Of a stretch of DNA of 64,000 nucleotides, positions 53,100 to 60,800 are shown one piece after another. Below the pieces are notes generated by a model, which searched no databases, was not told the origin of the DNA, and was given only the letters and a program-made list of their open reading frames with translations. The translations under genes and the position numbers were made by a program. Positions within the stretch are counted from its first letter, which is position 1, and each line of letters starts with the position of its first letter. Source of the stretch: CAVQUE01 sp046290435 (GTDB lineage Bacteria; Actinomycetota; Acidimicrobiia; Acidimicrobiales; UBA8592); the NCBI GenBank assembly GCA_046290435.1, contig JBKAGO010000035.1, positions 124,001 through 188,000 on the forward strand, read 5' to 3'.

Positions 53100-54287
53100 T
53101 CAGGCCGGACGGGGTGTGTTGAGCGCGGTGACGTTGTCGAGCAGGATCTTGCGCTGGGTGGCCTCGTCGAACTCCTTGACCTCGACGACGTAGTCGAGGG
53201 GCTGGGGCATGCCCTCGATGTGGGGCCAGTCCGAGCCGAAGATGACACGGTCGGCGCCCATGTACTCGACGACCTCGTGCACGTCGTCCTCCCAGAACGG
53301 GTTGATCCACACGTGCTCGCGGAACGACTCGATCGGGTCCTCGCGGAACCAGCCCATCATCTTCTTCGACTGCTGGGGCAGCTTGCGGAACAGGTCGGGC
53401 AGGTAGCTCGAGCCGTTCTCGACCGACGCGATGCGCAGGTTCGGGAAGCGTTCGTAGAGCTTCTCGAGCGACAGCGTCATCAAGAAGTCCGCCGCGGCGC
53501 GCTCGATGCTGAACGCCTTGATCGACGGGGTGTAGCCGCCGCCACCACCGCTGAAGCTGCCGAAGGCGTCGTCCGCGTAGCCCTGGGTGGAGTAGCCCGA
53601 GTCGCCTGCGTGGACGACGAGGGGGATGCCCGCCTCGTTCAGTCGGGCCCAGAAGGGGTCGAACATGGGGTTGGCCGGCGAGCGGGGACCGTCAGCGGTC
53701 CACACCGCAGATGGGCGCATGCACACGACGCGGGCGCCCCGGTCGAGGGCCCACTCGAGCTCCTCGACGGCGAAGTCGACGTCGCACAACGAGATGTAAG
53801 GCGCCGCGAAGATGGTGTCGCGGTAGTTGCAGCCCCAGTCCTCGTCGACCCAGCGGTTGAAGGCCCGGAACAGGACCTTGACGGCCTCGACGTCGTGCTT
53901 GAGGAGCTCCTCGTAGAGGACGCCGAGGGTCGGGAACAGCCACACCGACGACAGGCCCTGGCGTTCGATGACGGCGATACGGGCGTCGCGGTCCATGTAC
54001 TCCGCCGGAAGGGGCTCGCGGTCCTTGAGCATCTCGAGGGGCGAGCGGCCGTCGGGGTTGCCGCGGAAGTAGTCGTGCAGCGCGCCGGGCTTGGCGATGG
54101 GATCCCAGGTGGGGTTCACGACGGCGTGGGAGACCTTGCCGCCGACCACGTGGTACTTGCGGCCGTCGATCTCACACCACTGCACACAGCGTTGCCGCCA
54201 CTTCGGGTCGACGTGACGCGTGAATGCGTCGAGCGCCTCGTAGTAGTGGTTGTCGCAGTCGAAGGGTCGGTAGTCGAGCTCGGTCAT
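53100..54287 (-). CDS. Amidohydrolase family 2 protein
   Basis: 395-residue TIM-barrel hydrolase/decarboxylase of the amidohydrolase-2 (ACMSD-like) family. The N-terminal metal block reads FDCDNHYYEALDAFTRHVDP, where the canonical HxH is HYY followed by Glu; later His in LVVHAGDSG and Asp in VIFGSDWPHIEGMPQP complete a metal site. This DNHYYE variant is common in actinobacterial members and usually lacks assigned substrates. ATG at 54287 has GGAGGAGG about six bases upstream. Converges with the SDR gene. Confidence 0.85.
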   Translation of the reverse strand: MTELDYRPFDCDNHYYEALDAFTRHVDPKWRQRCVQWCEIDGRKYHVVGGKVSHAVVNPTWDPIAKPGALHDYFRGNPDGRSPLEMLKDREPLPAEYMDRDARIAVIERQGLSSVWLFPTLGVLYEELLKHDVEAVKVLFRAFNRWVDEDWGCNYRDTIFAAPYISLCDVDFAVEELEWALDRGARVVCMRPSAVWTADGPRSPANPMFDPFWARLNEAGIPLVVHAGDSGYSTQGYADDAFGSFSGGGGGYTPSIKAFSIERAAADFLMTLSLEKLYERFPNLRIASVENGSSYLPDLFRKLPQQSKKMMGWFREDPIESFREHVWINPFWEDDVHEVVEYMGADRVIFGSDWPHIEGMPQPLDYVVEVKEFDEATQRKILLDNVTALNTPRPA

Positions 54288-54372
54288 TGCGCCTCCTCCA
54301 TCCGGAAGCCCCGATCGTAGCTGCAATCTGACGGACCGTCAGGTTCCTGGGGCCCTCGTCGTGCGGGCCGTT

Positions 54373-54768
54373 TCAGACGGTGTTGACCATGTGCGTGGCA
54401 GCCATCGAGAAGTACTCGCGCATGGCGGCGTCGATGGCAGGGTCGGGGGCCATCGCCGTCAGTGCGGCATCCATGTGTTCGAGCCAGGCCTCGCGGGCCT
54501 CGTGGTCGATGACGAACGGTGCGTGGCGCATCCGCAGCCGCGGATGACCGCGCTCGTCGGAGTAGGTGGTGGGGCCGCCCCAATACTGCACGAGGAAACC
54601 CCGGAGGCGATCGGCCGCACCGGCGAGGTCGTCGTCGGGGTACATCGGGCGCAGCCGGTCGTCGGCGGCGACGCCGGCGTAGAACCGGTCGACGAGCTCG
54701 ACGAAGAACGGCTCGCCGCCCACGGCCTCGTAGACCGACGTGGGGGGATCGTCCGGTTGATTCTCCAT
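54373..54768 (-). CDS. glbO: Group II truncated haemoglobin (GlbO type)
   Basis: 131-residue 2-on-2 globin. B10 Tyr in FVELVDRFYAGVA, CD1 Tyr in RPMYPDDD, the group II block LVQYWGGPTTYSDERGHPRL, proximal His in RMRHAPFVI and G8 Trp in AWLEHMD are all present, as in mycobacterial trHbO. Such proteins bind oxygen and may handle peroxide or NO. ATG at 54768. It is followed by the amidohydrolase gene 85 bp downstream and is divergent from the XRE gene. Confidence 0.93.
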   Translation of the reverse strand: MENQPDDPPTSVYEAVGGEPFFVELVDRFYAGVAADDRLRPMYPDDDLAGAADRLRGFLVQYWGGPTTYSDERGHPRLRMRHAPFVIDHEAREAWLEHMDAALTAMAPDPAIDAAMREYFSMAATHMVNTV

Positions 54769-54862
54769 CGCCCCATCGTGACGACCAGCGGGCGCTGCGC
54801 CAACTCGCGCCCCGGGAGTCGGGATCCTCGTCGGTGCACCACCCGGTACGATCGATGATCTC

Positions 54863-55240
54863 ATGGCGACTTCGGGCAGCAGCGATCAGCTCACGGCACT
54901 GGGCGAATTCATCCGGTCCCAGCGCAAGGCGGCCGAGATGTCGTTGCGCGAGCTCGCCGACAAGGCCAACGTCTCGAACCCTTACATCAGCCAGATCGAG
55001 CGTGGGCTCCACGAGCCGTCGATGCGGGTGCTGCGATCCATCTCCTCGGCGTTGAACCTGCCCCTCGATGCGTTGCTCGTGCGCGCGGGGCTGATCGACG
55101 AGGACCCCGAGGCGGCCGAGACCGCTGCAGCGACGGTCGAGTCGGCCATCGGCGCAGATCCGAATCTCACCGCCGACCAGCGTGCGTCGCTGCTCGCGGT
55201 CTACCGCAGCTACGTGGCCGCCAACAACCGCACCACCTGA
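54863..55240 (+). CDS. XRE family regulator (Rv0474-like)
   Basis: 125-residue regulator with a helix-turn-helix at about 10-70: LGEFIRSQRKAAEMSLRELA, then DKANVSNPYISQIERG and PSMRVLRSISSALNLPLDAL. The C-terminal ~50 residues are helical and acidic. The sequence resembles Rv0474 of M. tuberculosis, which lies next to hbhA there. Here the HbhA-like gene is convergent and separated by a 6C-like RNA. Target unknown; the hbhA promoter with its palindrome is an obvious candidate. Confidence 0.88.
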   Translation: MATSGSSDQLTALGEFIRSQRKAAEMSLRELADKANVSNPYISQIERGLHEPSMRVLRSISSALNLPLDALLVRAGLIDEDPEAAETAAATVESAIGADPNLTADQRASLLAVYRSYVAANNRTT

Positions 55241-55294
55241 GCTGCGCCATCGGAAGTGCGCCGGTTCGGTCCGACGACCTGTGCCCGGACGCGC

Positions 55295-55393
55295 CTCTGC
55301 CCCGGCCGGGGGGAGGCCGGGGCAGAGCGCTCGAGGGTTGGGGGAAACCCTCGGCTCACGTCGATCGACGCCCGGGGGGAAGGCGTCGATCGA
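55295..55393 (-). ncRNA. Probable 6C RNA (actinobacterial small RNA with C-rich loops)
   Basis: Three consecutive hairpins on the minus strand. First: a 12-bp stem (55382-55393 with 55361-55372) around TTCCCCCCG. Second: an 8-bp stem (55346-55353 with 55332-55339) around TCCCCC. Third: a 13-bp GC-rich stem (55315-55327 with 55295-55307) around TCCCCCC. The 6C RNA of Actinobacteria is defined by paired hairpins with about six loop cytosines. The third hairpin may be the terminator, although no U-tract follows. The RNA starts about 19 bases after the HbhA-like stop codon on the same strand. The plus strand carries matching G-rich loops. Confidence 0.7.
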
Positions 55394-55411
55394 ACGAAGT
55401 GGTTCGACCGA

Positions 55412-56026
55412 TCAGGCGTCGGGGGTTGCGGCCTTGGGGGCTGCAGCCTTCTTGGCCGGGGCCTTGCGGGCGGGGGCCTTACGTGCGGTCGTCTTGGCCG
55501 CGGTCTTGCGGGCGGCGGTCTTCTTGGCGGTGGCCGGCTTGGCCGGTGCAGCCGCCGCGGCCGCGGGAGCGGTTTCGGACAGGTCGGTCACGAGGTCACG
55601 CAGCTTGGCGACCCCGTCGTTGACGACCTCGTCGAGCGGAGCGGGGGTGCGACCGGCGACCCAGGTGATGGCAGGCTCGGTCAGCTCCCAGGTGCGGCGC
55701 ACGTTGCTGCGCAGCGCGGTCTCGACCTGGCCACCGAGATCGTCGGCCTCGAAGGGCAGGTTGACCTTCATGCGCTCGGTCAGCTGATCGACGTCGAAGG
55801 GGAGGCGCTTCTTGAGCGAAGCGTTGAACTCGTCGGCCTGCTTCTGCCAGTCGGTGCGAGCCTTGGTGGCGTGGGTGCGGGCGATGTCGACCTGCTCCTC
55901 GAGCTGAACCCGAGGGCCGCTGAGGCGCTCGGAGACCTCGTCGAGAACCAGAACGTTGAGCCCGACTGCGGTGTAGACGGCTTCTTTGGCGCCATCGACG
56001 ATGGGGTTTTCGCGGAGGGTGGGCAT
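55412..56026 (-). CDS. HbhA-like protein with Lys/Ala-rich tail
   Basis: 204-residue protein. Residues 1-150 are predicted helical: AVYTAVGLNVLVLDEVSERL followed by charged helices with an LPFDVDQLTERMKVNLPFEA pattern. The C-terminus (about 151-204) is Ala/Pro then Lys-rich (KKTAARKTAAKTT, PAKKAA), like the heparin-binding tail of mycobacterial HbhA or histone H1-like tails. The XRE neighbour and tail support HbhA-like; a nucleoid-binding role is the alternative. ATG at 56026 was chosen since GGACCC-spaced starts further upstream add only poor sequence. A promoter and 5' UTR hairpin are visible upstream. Confidence 0.75.
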   Translation of the reverse strand: MPTLRENPIVDGAKEAVYTAVGLNVLVLDEVSERLSGPRVQLEEQVDIARTHATKARTDWQKQADEFNASLKKRLPFDVDQLTERMKVNLPFEADDLGGQVETALRSNVRRTWELTEPAITWVAGRTPAPLDEVVNDGVAKLRDLVTDLSETAPAAAAAAPAKPATAKKTAARKTAAKTTARKAPARKAPAKKAAAPKAATPDA

Positions 56027-56054
56027 GGTGGGTCCTTGCGTCAAGTGTTCGATT

Positions 56055-56085
56055 TGTTGCGCCGCCCGGGGCGAGCGGCGCAACA
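56055..56085. promoter_or_regulatory. 5' UTR hairpin of the HbhA-like gene
   Basis: TGTTGCGCCGC and GCGGCGCAACA form perfect 11-base arms around a 9-base loop. It lies between the putative -10 box at 56092 and the start codon at 56026, so it would fold at the 5' end of the transcript and may affect stability or initiation. Confidence 0.5.
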
Positions 56086-56091
56086 GGGATC

Positions 56092-56120
56092 ACTCTAGAG
56101 GTGCGTGCAAACTATTTCAA
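56092..56120 (-). promoter_or_regulatory. Sigma70-type promoter of the HbhA-like gene
   Basis: On the minus strand TTGAAA (56115-56120) and TAGAGT (56092-56097) are separated by exactly 17 bp, in an AT-rich island of otherwise GC-rich DNA. Directly upstream of the -35 lies a palindrome GCACCT-GCT-AGGTGC (56121-56135), a possible operator. Confidence 0.6.
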
Positions 56121-56173
56121 GCACCTGCTAGGTGCCATTGGTCACGATGCCTAGAGGGCCACCCTGCAACCGC

Positions 56174-56758
56174 TCAGCCTGCGGCGCGATCCCCCACCGG
56201 CGTGACCCCGAGTGCGGCGAAGGCCTCTTCGATGGTGTGCGCCGACCGCACGAGGGACCGGTTCTGCTCTTTCACGAATCCGGCGACGACGGCCTGGTCC
56301 AGGAACGATGCGAGCGGATCCCAGAACGTGCCCGGATCGAAGAGCACGACCGGCTTGACCGTCCGGCCCTCGTGCAGGCCCAACTGGCTCCAGGTGGTCG
56401 CCTCGAACACCTCCTCGAAGGTGCCGTAGCCACCGGGCAACGCGCAGAACGCGTCGGCGCGGCGGTACATCTCGGCCTTGCGCTCGTGCATGTCCGCGAC
56501 CACCAGCAGCTCGGTCAGCGACAGGTGCGCTACCTCACGCTCGGCGAGCATCGCCGGGATGACCCCGACGACGGGCGCTCCCGCCTGCATGGCCGCATCG
56601 GCCACCGTGCCCATCAGGCCGACGTGGCCACCGCCGTAGACCAGCCCGAGGCCGGCCTCGCCGAGCGCCGTACCGAAGTCCTCGGCCAGACGCCGGTGTG
56701 CGGGATCGGTCCCGGGGTTGGAGCCACAGAACACACAGATCGTCTTGACGTCGTCCAC
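56174..56758 (-). CDS. LOG family protein (nucleotide 5'-monophosphate phosphoribohydrolase)
   Basis: 194-residue Rossmann-fold protein of the LOG/TIGR00730 family, which releases free bases (including cytokinins) from nucleoside 5'-monophosphates. VFCGSNPGTDPAHR, LVYGGGHVGLMGTVADA and the catalytic PGGYGTFEEVFE (with RKAEMY upstream) are all present. Physiological role in this bacterium is unknown. ATG at 56758. Divergent from menE. Confidence 0.9.
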   Translation of the reverse strand: MDDVKTICVFCGSNPGTDPAHRRLAEDFGTALGEAGLGLVYGGGHVGLMGTVADAAMQAGAPVVGVIPAMLAEREVAHLSLTELLVVADMHERKAEMYRRADAFCALPGGYGTFEEVFEATTWSQLGLHEGRTVKPVVLFDPGTFWDPLASFLDQAVVAGFVKEQNRSLVRSAHTIEEAFAALGVTPVGDRAAG

Positions 56759-56865
56759 GACAGGTCACCGTAGCCATCGGTCGCCGACCGGCACGACCAA
56801 TTCCGCTGCGCCACACGGGCCGGCCGGCGCCTCGGCTGCCGGCCTGGCCTCCTACAGTCTTCGCC

Positions 56866-57972
56866 GTGCACAGATTGGTGGCCATCGACCTGCCTGCCGG
56901 TCCGGGCTTCGTCGAGACTCTCCGGCGGATCTGGGACGACGGCGACGCTGCGCTGCCCCTCGATCCCCGCCTCCCTGCAGCCGCGCGCGGTGCCCTCGTC
57001 GAGATCATGGGCGCCGGCGCCGTCGTCACCGCCGGCGGCGAGACCGCGACCGAAACCGGACGGGGCATCGAAGACGGGGACGCCCTGGTGGTCGCCACCA
57101 GCGGCACGACCGGCGAACCGAAGGGTGTCGTGCTCACCCACGACGCCGTCGAGGCGTCGGCGCGCATCACCAGCGCCGCCGTCGGCGTCGATCCGGCTGC
57201 GGATCGATGGCTGGCGTGCCTACCGCTGGCCCACATCGGCGGCCTCTCGGTGGTGACCCGGGCGCTGCACACCGGCACTGCCCTCGAGGTCCACGCCGGA
57301 TTCGACGCCGACGCCGTGGCCGACGCGGCGCGCCGGGGCGCCAACCTCCTGTCGCTGGTGGTCACCGCGCTCCGGCGTGTCGACGCCACCGCCTTCCGCA
57401 CGATCCTGCTGGGCGGCTCGGCGATCCCGGGCGATCGTCCGGCCAACACCGTCGCCACCTACGGCATGACCGAGACGGGCTCGGGTGTGGTCTACGACGG
57501 TCGCGCCCTCGAGGGCGTCGAGCTGGCCATCGCCGACGGCGAGATCCTCGTGCGGAGCCCCACCATGCTGCGCTGCTACCGCGACGGCTCCTCGCCCGTC
57601 GACGCCGACGGCTGGCTCCACACCGGCGACGCGGGCACGCTCGACCCCGATGGCACCCTGTCGGTCACCGGCCGCATCGCCGAGGTCATCGTCACCGGCG
57701 GCGAGAAGGTGTGGCCCGCGCTCGTCGAGCGTCGCCTGAGCGCCGAACCGTGGGTGGCGCGCTGCGCCGTCGTCGGCCGCCCCGATCCCGAGTGGGGCCA
57801 GCGGGTGACCGCCGTCGTGCAGCCCGCACCGGGCGCGGCCGTCCCTGCGCTCGATGAGATCCGTGACCATCTCGCCGCCGATCTCCCCCGCTACGCGCTC
57901 CCCCGCGCCATCGAACTGGTCGACGGCTTCGCCGAGACCGGCTCCGGCAAGATCCGCCGCGATCTGCTGTGA
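56866..57972 (+). CDS. menE: O-succinylbenzoate--CoA ligase MenE
   Basis: ANL-superfamily acyl-CoA synthetase of 368 residues that activates o-succinylbenzoate in menaquinone synthesis. The AMP-binding P-loop is VVATSGTTGEPKGVVLTHDA, then ATYGMTETGSG, WLHTGDAG, and the C-terminal catalytic Lys in ETGSGKIRRDLL. It is short for the family because the N-terminal subdomain is reduced, as in other actinobacterial MenE. The start is GTG at 56866; its stop overlaps the next gene's GTG. The men genes downstream support the assignment over other acyl-CoA ligases. Confidence 0.9.
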   Translation: MHRLVAIDLPAGPGFVETLRRIWDDGDAALPLDPRLPAAARGALVEIMGAGAVVTAGGETATETGRGIEDGDALVVATSGTTGEPKGVVLTHDAVEASARITSAAVGVDPAADRWLACLPLAHIGGLSVVTRALHTGTALEVHAGFDADAVADAARRGANLLSLVVTALRRVDATAFRTILLGGSAIPGDRPANTVATYGMTETGSGVVYDGRALEGVELAIADGEILVRSPTMLRCYRDGSSPVDADGWLHTGDAGTLDPDGTLSVTGRIAEVIVTGGEKVWPALVERRLSAEPWVARCAVVGRPDPEWGQRVTAVVQPAPGAAVPALDEIRDHLAADLPRYALPRAIELVDGFAETGSGKIRRDLL

Positions 57973-58868
57973 GCGGTAGCGTCTCGGCCGTGCTGCGGCT
58001 GCTCACCCTCAATGTCGGGTCGCTCTTCGAGGAGGGCTGGGACCGGCGCCGCCACGAGGTCGTCGCCTGGATCGACAGGGTGCAACCGGACGTGGTCTGC
58101 CTGCAGGAGGCGTGGGAGTCCCGCGATCAGCCCAACACCGCGGGCTGGGTGGCCGAGGCCTCCGAGATCCACTGGCACTGGGCCTTCGGTGGTTTCGGCA
58201 TCGACTTCCTCGCCGGCGACGACCCTCGCTTCCTGTTCGGTTCCGCCGTGCTGAGCCGCTGGCCGATCGACGACCATCGGGTCCATCGCCTTCCGACCGC
58301 GCCCGACCCCGACGATGCGATGGTCGCCGCGATGGGATGGGAGCTCCTCCACGCGCGGACTGCAGGCCTCGACGTCTTCACCACGCACCTCGCGCCGGCA
58401 CCCGCGCACGGCAGGCACCGCCGGCTCCAGGTGCTCGCCATCGAACAGATCATCCGTGCCGCCAGGGGCGATCGCGATGCCCTGCGCTTCGACCGGCTCC
58501 GCGAGGCGATGCCGGCCATCCTCTGCGGAGACTTCAACGCCGAGCCCGACAGCGACGAGATGCGGTTCCTCCGCGGGCTCACGGTCCTCGACGACCGCGC
58601 CACCTTCATGCAGGATGCCTGGAGCGTGGCAGGCGACGGCGGCCCCGGGCTCACCCAGGACTGGCAGACCCATCCACTGGCGGCCTCGCTCAACGTCCAC
58701 CGCAAGCGCATCGATCACATCCTGGTCGGCGACCCGTTCCGCCGCGCCGGCGACGCCGGCCGCATCCTGCACTGCGAGGTCGTGGCGGACCACCCCCTCA
58801 CCGGGATCCAGGCCAGCGACCACTGCGGCCTGATCGCCGACATCGTCTGGCCTGCCCGCCCGGTCTGA
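57969..58868 (+). CDS. Endonuclease/exonuclease/phosphatase family protein
   Basis: 299-residue member of the EEP (DNase I-like) fold. Active-site blocks: LTLNVGSLF (Asn), VVCLQEAWES (metal Glu), ILCGDFNAEPDSDEM (Asp, Asn) and HRKRIDHILVGD with the terminal SDHCGLIADI (Asp-His). Candidate substrates are phosphoesters in lipids or nucleic acids; the specificity cannot be told. GTG at 57969 overlaps the menE stop (GTGA), so the two are coupled, yet the protein has no known role in menaquinone synthesis. Converges with menC. Confidence 0.85.
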   Translation: MSGSVSAVLRLLTLNVGSLFEEGWDRRRHEVVAWIDRVQPDVVCLQEAWESRDQPNTAGWVAEASEIHWHWAFGGFGIDFLAGDDPRFLFGSAVLSRWPIDDHRVHRLPTAPDPDDAMVAAMGWELLHARTAGLDVFTTHLAPAPAHGRHRRLQVLAIEQIIRAARGDRDALRFDRLREAMPAILCGDFNAEPDSDEMRFLRGLTVLDDRATFMQDAWSVAGDGGPGLTQDWQTHPLAASLNVHRKRIDHILVGDPFRRAGDAGRILHCEVVADHPLTGIQASDHCGLIADIVWPARPV

Positions 58869-58881
58869 GCCGGCGGCACCC

Positions 58882-59892
58882 TCAGCCGCGCAGATCGACG
58901 AGACCACGGACGGGGACGAGATGCCCGGCGAAGTCGCCGTCGAGGAGGGCCGCCGTGCCCAGCCCATGCGCCCGACCCCCGGGTAGCGCCGCGGCCAGGT
59001 GCAGCCAAGCGCCCAGGCCGACGGGCCCGTCGTAGAGCGACGACACCACGACGTCGACGCCGTGGGCGCCCGCCTCGGCAGCCAGCGCCAGGGTCGGGCC
59101 GATGCCGCCCACCATCGGGGGCTTGACGACGATGACCTCGGCCAAGCCCGCGGAGGCCACCCTCGTTGCGTCGCCGGGATGTCGAATGGCCTCGTCGGCT
59201 GCGATCGGCGGCCCGCCCGCGTGGCGGCGGGAAGCCAGCTGCTCGAGACCGTCGATGCCCGCGACGGGATCCTCGACGAACTCGACGGCGCCGCCCAACA
59301 CGTCGGCGATCATGTCCAGGCGCTCGACCGCCTCGTCGACGCTCCACGCACCGTTGGCGTCGAGGCGGACCCTGACGTCGCGACCGATGATCTCGGCGAG
59401 TACCCGCAGCCGCTCGGCGTCGTCGGCCATACCGAGCTTGGTCTTCAGTACCGTCGCCCCGGCTGCCACCTCGGCGCGGGCATGGTCGGCCAGCGCCGAC
59501 GGGGCCGATCCGACCACCAGCGACGCCACCCGCACGACGCCTGACTCGGCGCCGAGGGACCGCCACAGCGGGACGCCGGCCGCCGCGGCAGCCAGGCTGC
59601 GCACGGCGACGTCGACGGCGGCGGCCACCTCGGGCGCCAGCTCGTCGGCCGGAGCAGCCGCCCCGGCGGCGGCGGTGGCGCGGCTCCAGGCCTCGAGCTG
59701 GGCGGTGGCCTCGTCGAGGTCGATCGTCGACCACCCCGGCAACGGGGCCGCCTCTCCCCTGCCCCAGCAGCCACCGTCGTCGCGCAGCACGACCACCACG
59801 CCCCGGCGTTCGAAGACGGTTCCCCGGGCCGTCGCGACCGGGGCCCGCAACGCCACCCGGAACGCCTCGACAGCGGCATCGACGATCACCAT
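58882..59892 (-). CDS. menC: o-Succinylbenzoate synthase MenC
   Basis: Enolase-superfamily dehydratase of 336 residues converting SHCHC to o-succinylbenzoate. Lys pair in VLKTKLG (KxK), metal ligands Asp in VRLDANGAW, Glu in EFVEDPV and Asp in IAADEA, and the second Lys in EVIVVKPPMVGG are all present. ATG at 59892 overlaps the menH stop by seven bases. It is the last gene of menD-menH-menC on the minus strand. Confidence 0.92.
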   Translation of the reverse strand: MVIVDAAVEAFRVALRAPVATARGTVFERRGVVVVLRDDGGCWGRGEAAPLPGWSTIDLDEATAQLEAWSRATAAAGAAAPADELAPEVAAAVDVAVRSLAAAAAGVPLWRSLGAESGVVRVASLVVGSAPSALADHARAEVAAGATVLKTKLGMADDAERLRVLAEIIGRDVRVRLDANGAWSVDEAVERLDMIADVLGGAVEFVEDPVAGIDGLEQLASRRHAGGPPIAADEAIRHPGDATRVASAGLAEVIVVKPPMVGGIGPTLALAAEAGAHGVDVVVSSLYDGPVGLGAWLHLAAALPGGRAHGLGTAALLDGDFAGHLVPVRGLVDLRG

Positions 59893-60800
59893 GTCGGTGC
59901 CCCCGCGCCGTCGGCGGCACCGAGCTCGCCGAGGAACTCCCCCACCGCCGATGCGGTGACCTCGGGCTTCTCGACGTGGGCGGCATGGCCGGCGTCGGCG
60001 ATCGCCAGGAACCGGCCCGCCGGCAGCACATCGGCCAGCCGGCCGCCGATCTCGACGTACTTGGTGTCGAGCGCACCTGCGAGCAGCAGGGTCGGCACCG
60101 CCAGGGTGGCGAGCCGGTCCCACATCGGAGCCATCGAACCGGTGCCCGTGCCCCGGAGGCTGTTGGCCACGCCGACCTCGCTCTGCGCCGTGCGGCCCGC
60201 CCTGACCCGAGCACGGATCTCGGGGGCGAGCCCGGCCTGGGTCGCGAAGATCGGCAACTGCTCCCACCGGTCGACGAAGGCGTCGATGCCCCGCTGGTCG
60301 ACGAAGGCCGCGAGGTCTGCGTCGGCCGCGCGCCGGGTCCGGCGTTCGGCATGGTCCTCGATGCCGGCGGTGGCCCCGATGAGGACGAGCCTGCAAAACC
60401 GTCGCGGGAAGGCGAGAGCCAGCGCCAGAGCGATGCGGCCGCCCATCGAGTAGCCCAGGAGATCGACAGGTACGTCACCGGGCGCGGCGCCGGCGCCAGG
60501 GGTCACGGCGTCGAGCACCCCGGCGAGCTGGTGGACCACCCACTCCAGCGAGTACGGATCGACCGCTGCCGGGGCGTCGCTGCGGCCGTGGCCCACCAGG
60601 TCGACGGTGACGACGCGGCGCCCGGCGAGGGCACCGTGGGCGTCGAGCGCCTCGATCAGCGGGACCATCGACGCGCCCGACCCGAGGAATCCGTGGAGCA
60701 CCACGAGCGCCGGGTCTGCCCCGGCGCTCTCGTCGAACACGATCCGGACCCCGTCGACGGTGACGGACCGTTCGGTCCAGGACCGTGCGGGTCTGCTCAC
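59886..60800 (-). CDS. menH: MenH-like alpha/beta hydrolase (SHCHC synthase)
   Basis: 304-residue alpha/beta hydrolase. Oxyanion block VVLHGFLGSGASM, nucleophile Ser in LLGYSMGGRIALALA, the Asp region in GALDTKYVEIG and the His in IADAGHAAHVEKPE define it. It should release pyruvate from SEPHCHC to give SHCHC. The GTG start at 60800 overlaps the menD stop as GTGA, and menC follows with a 7-base overlap; this context supports MenH over other hydrolases. Confidence 0.88.
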   Translation of the reverse strand: MSRPARSWTERSVTVDGVRIVFDESAGADPALVVLHGFLGSGASMVPLIEALDAHGALAGRRVVTVDLVGHGRSDAPAAVDPYSLEWVVHQLAGVLDAVTPGAGAAPGDVPVDLLGYSMGGRIALALALAFPRRFCRLVLIGATAGIEDHAERRTRRAADADLAAFVDQRGIDAFVDRWEQLPIFATQAGLAPEIRARVRAGRTAQSEVGVANSLRGTGTGSMAPMWDRLATLAVPTLLLAGALDTKYVEIGGRLADVLPAGRFLAIADAGHAAHVEKPEVTASAVGEFLGELGAADGAGAPTW

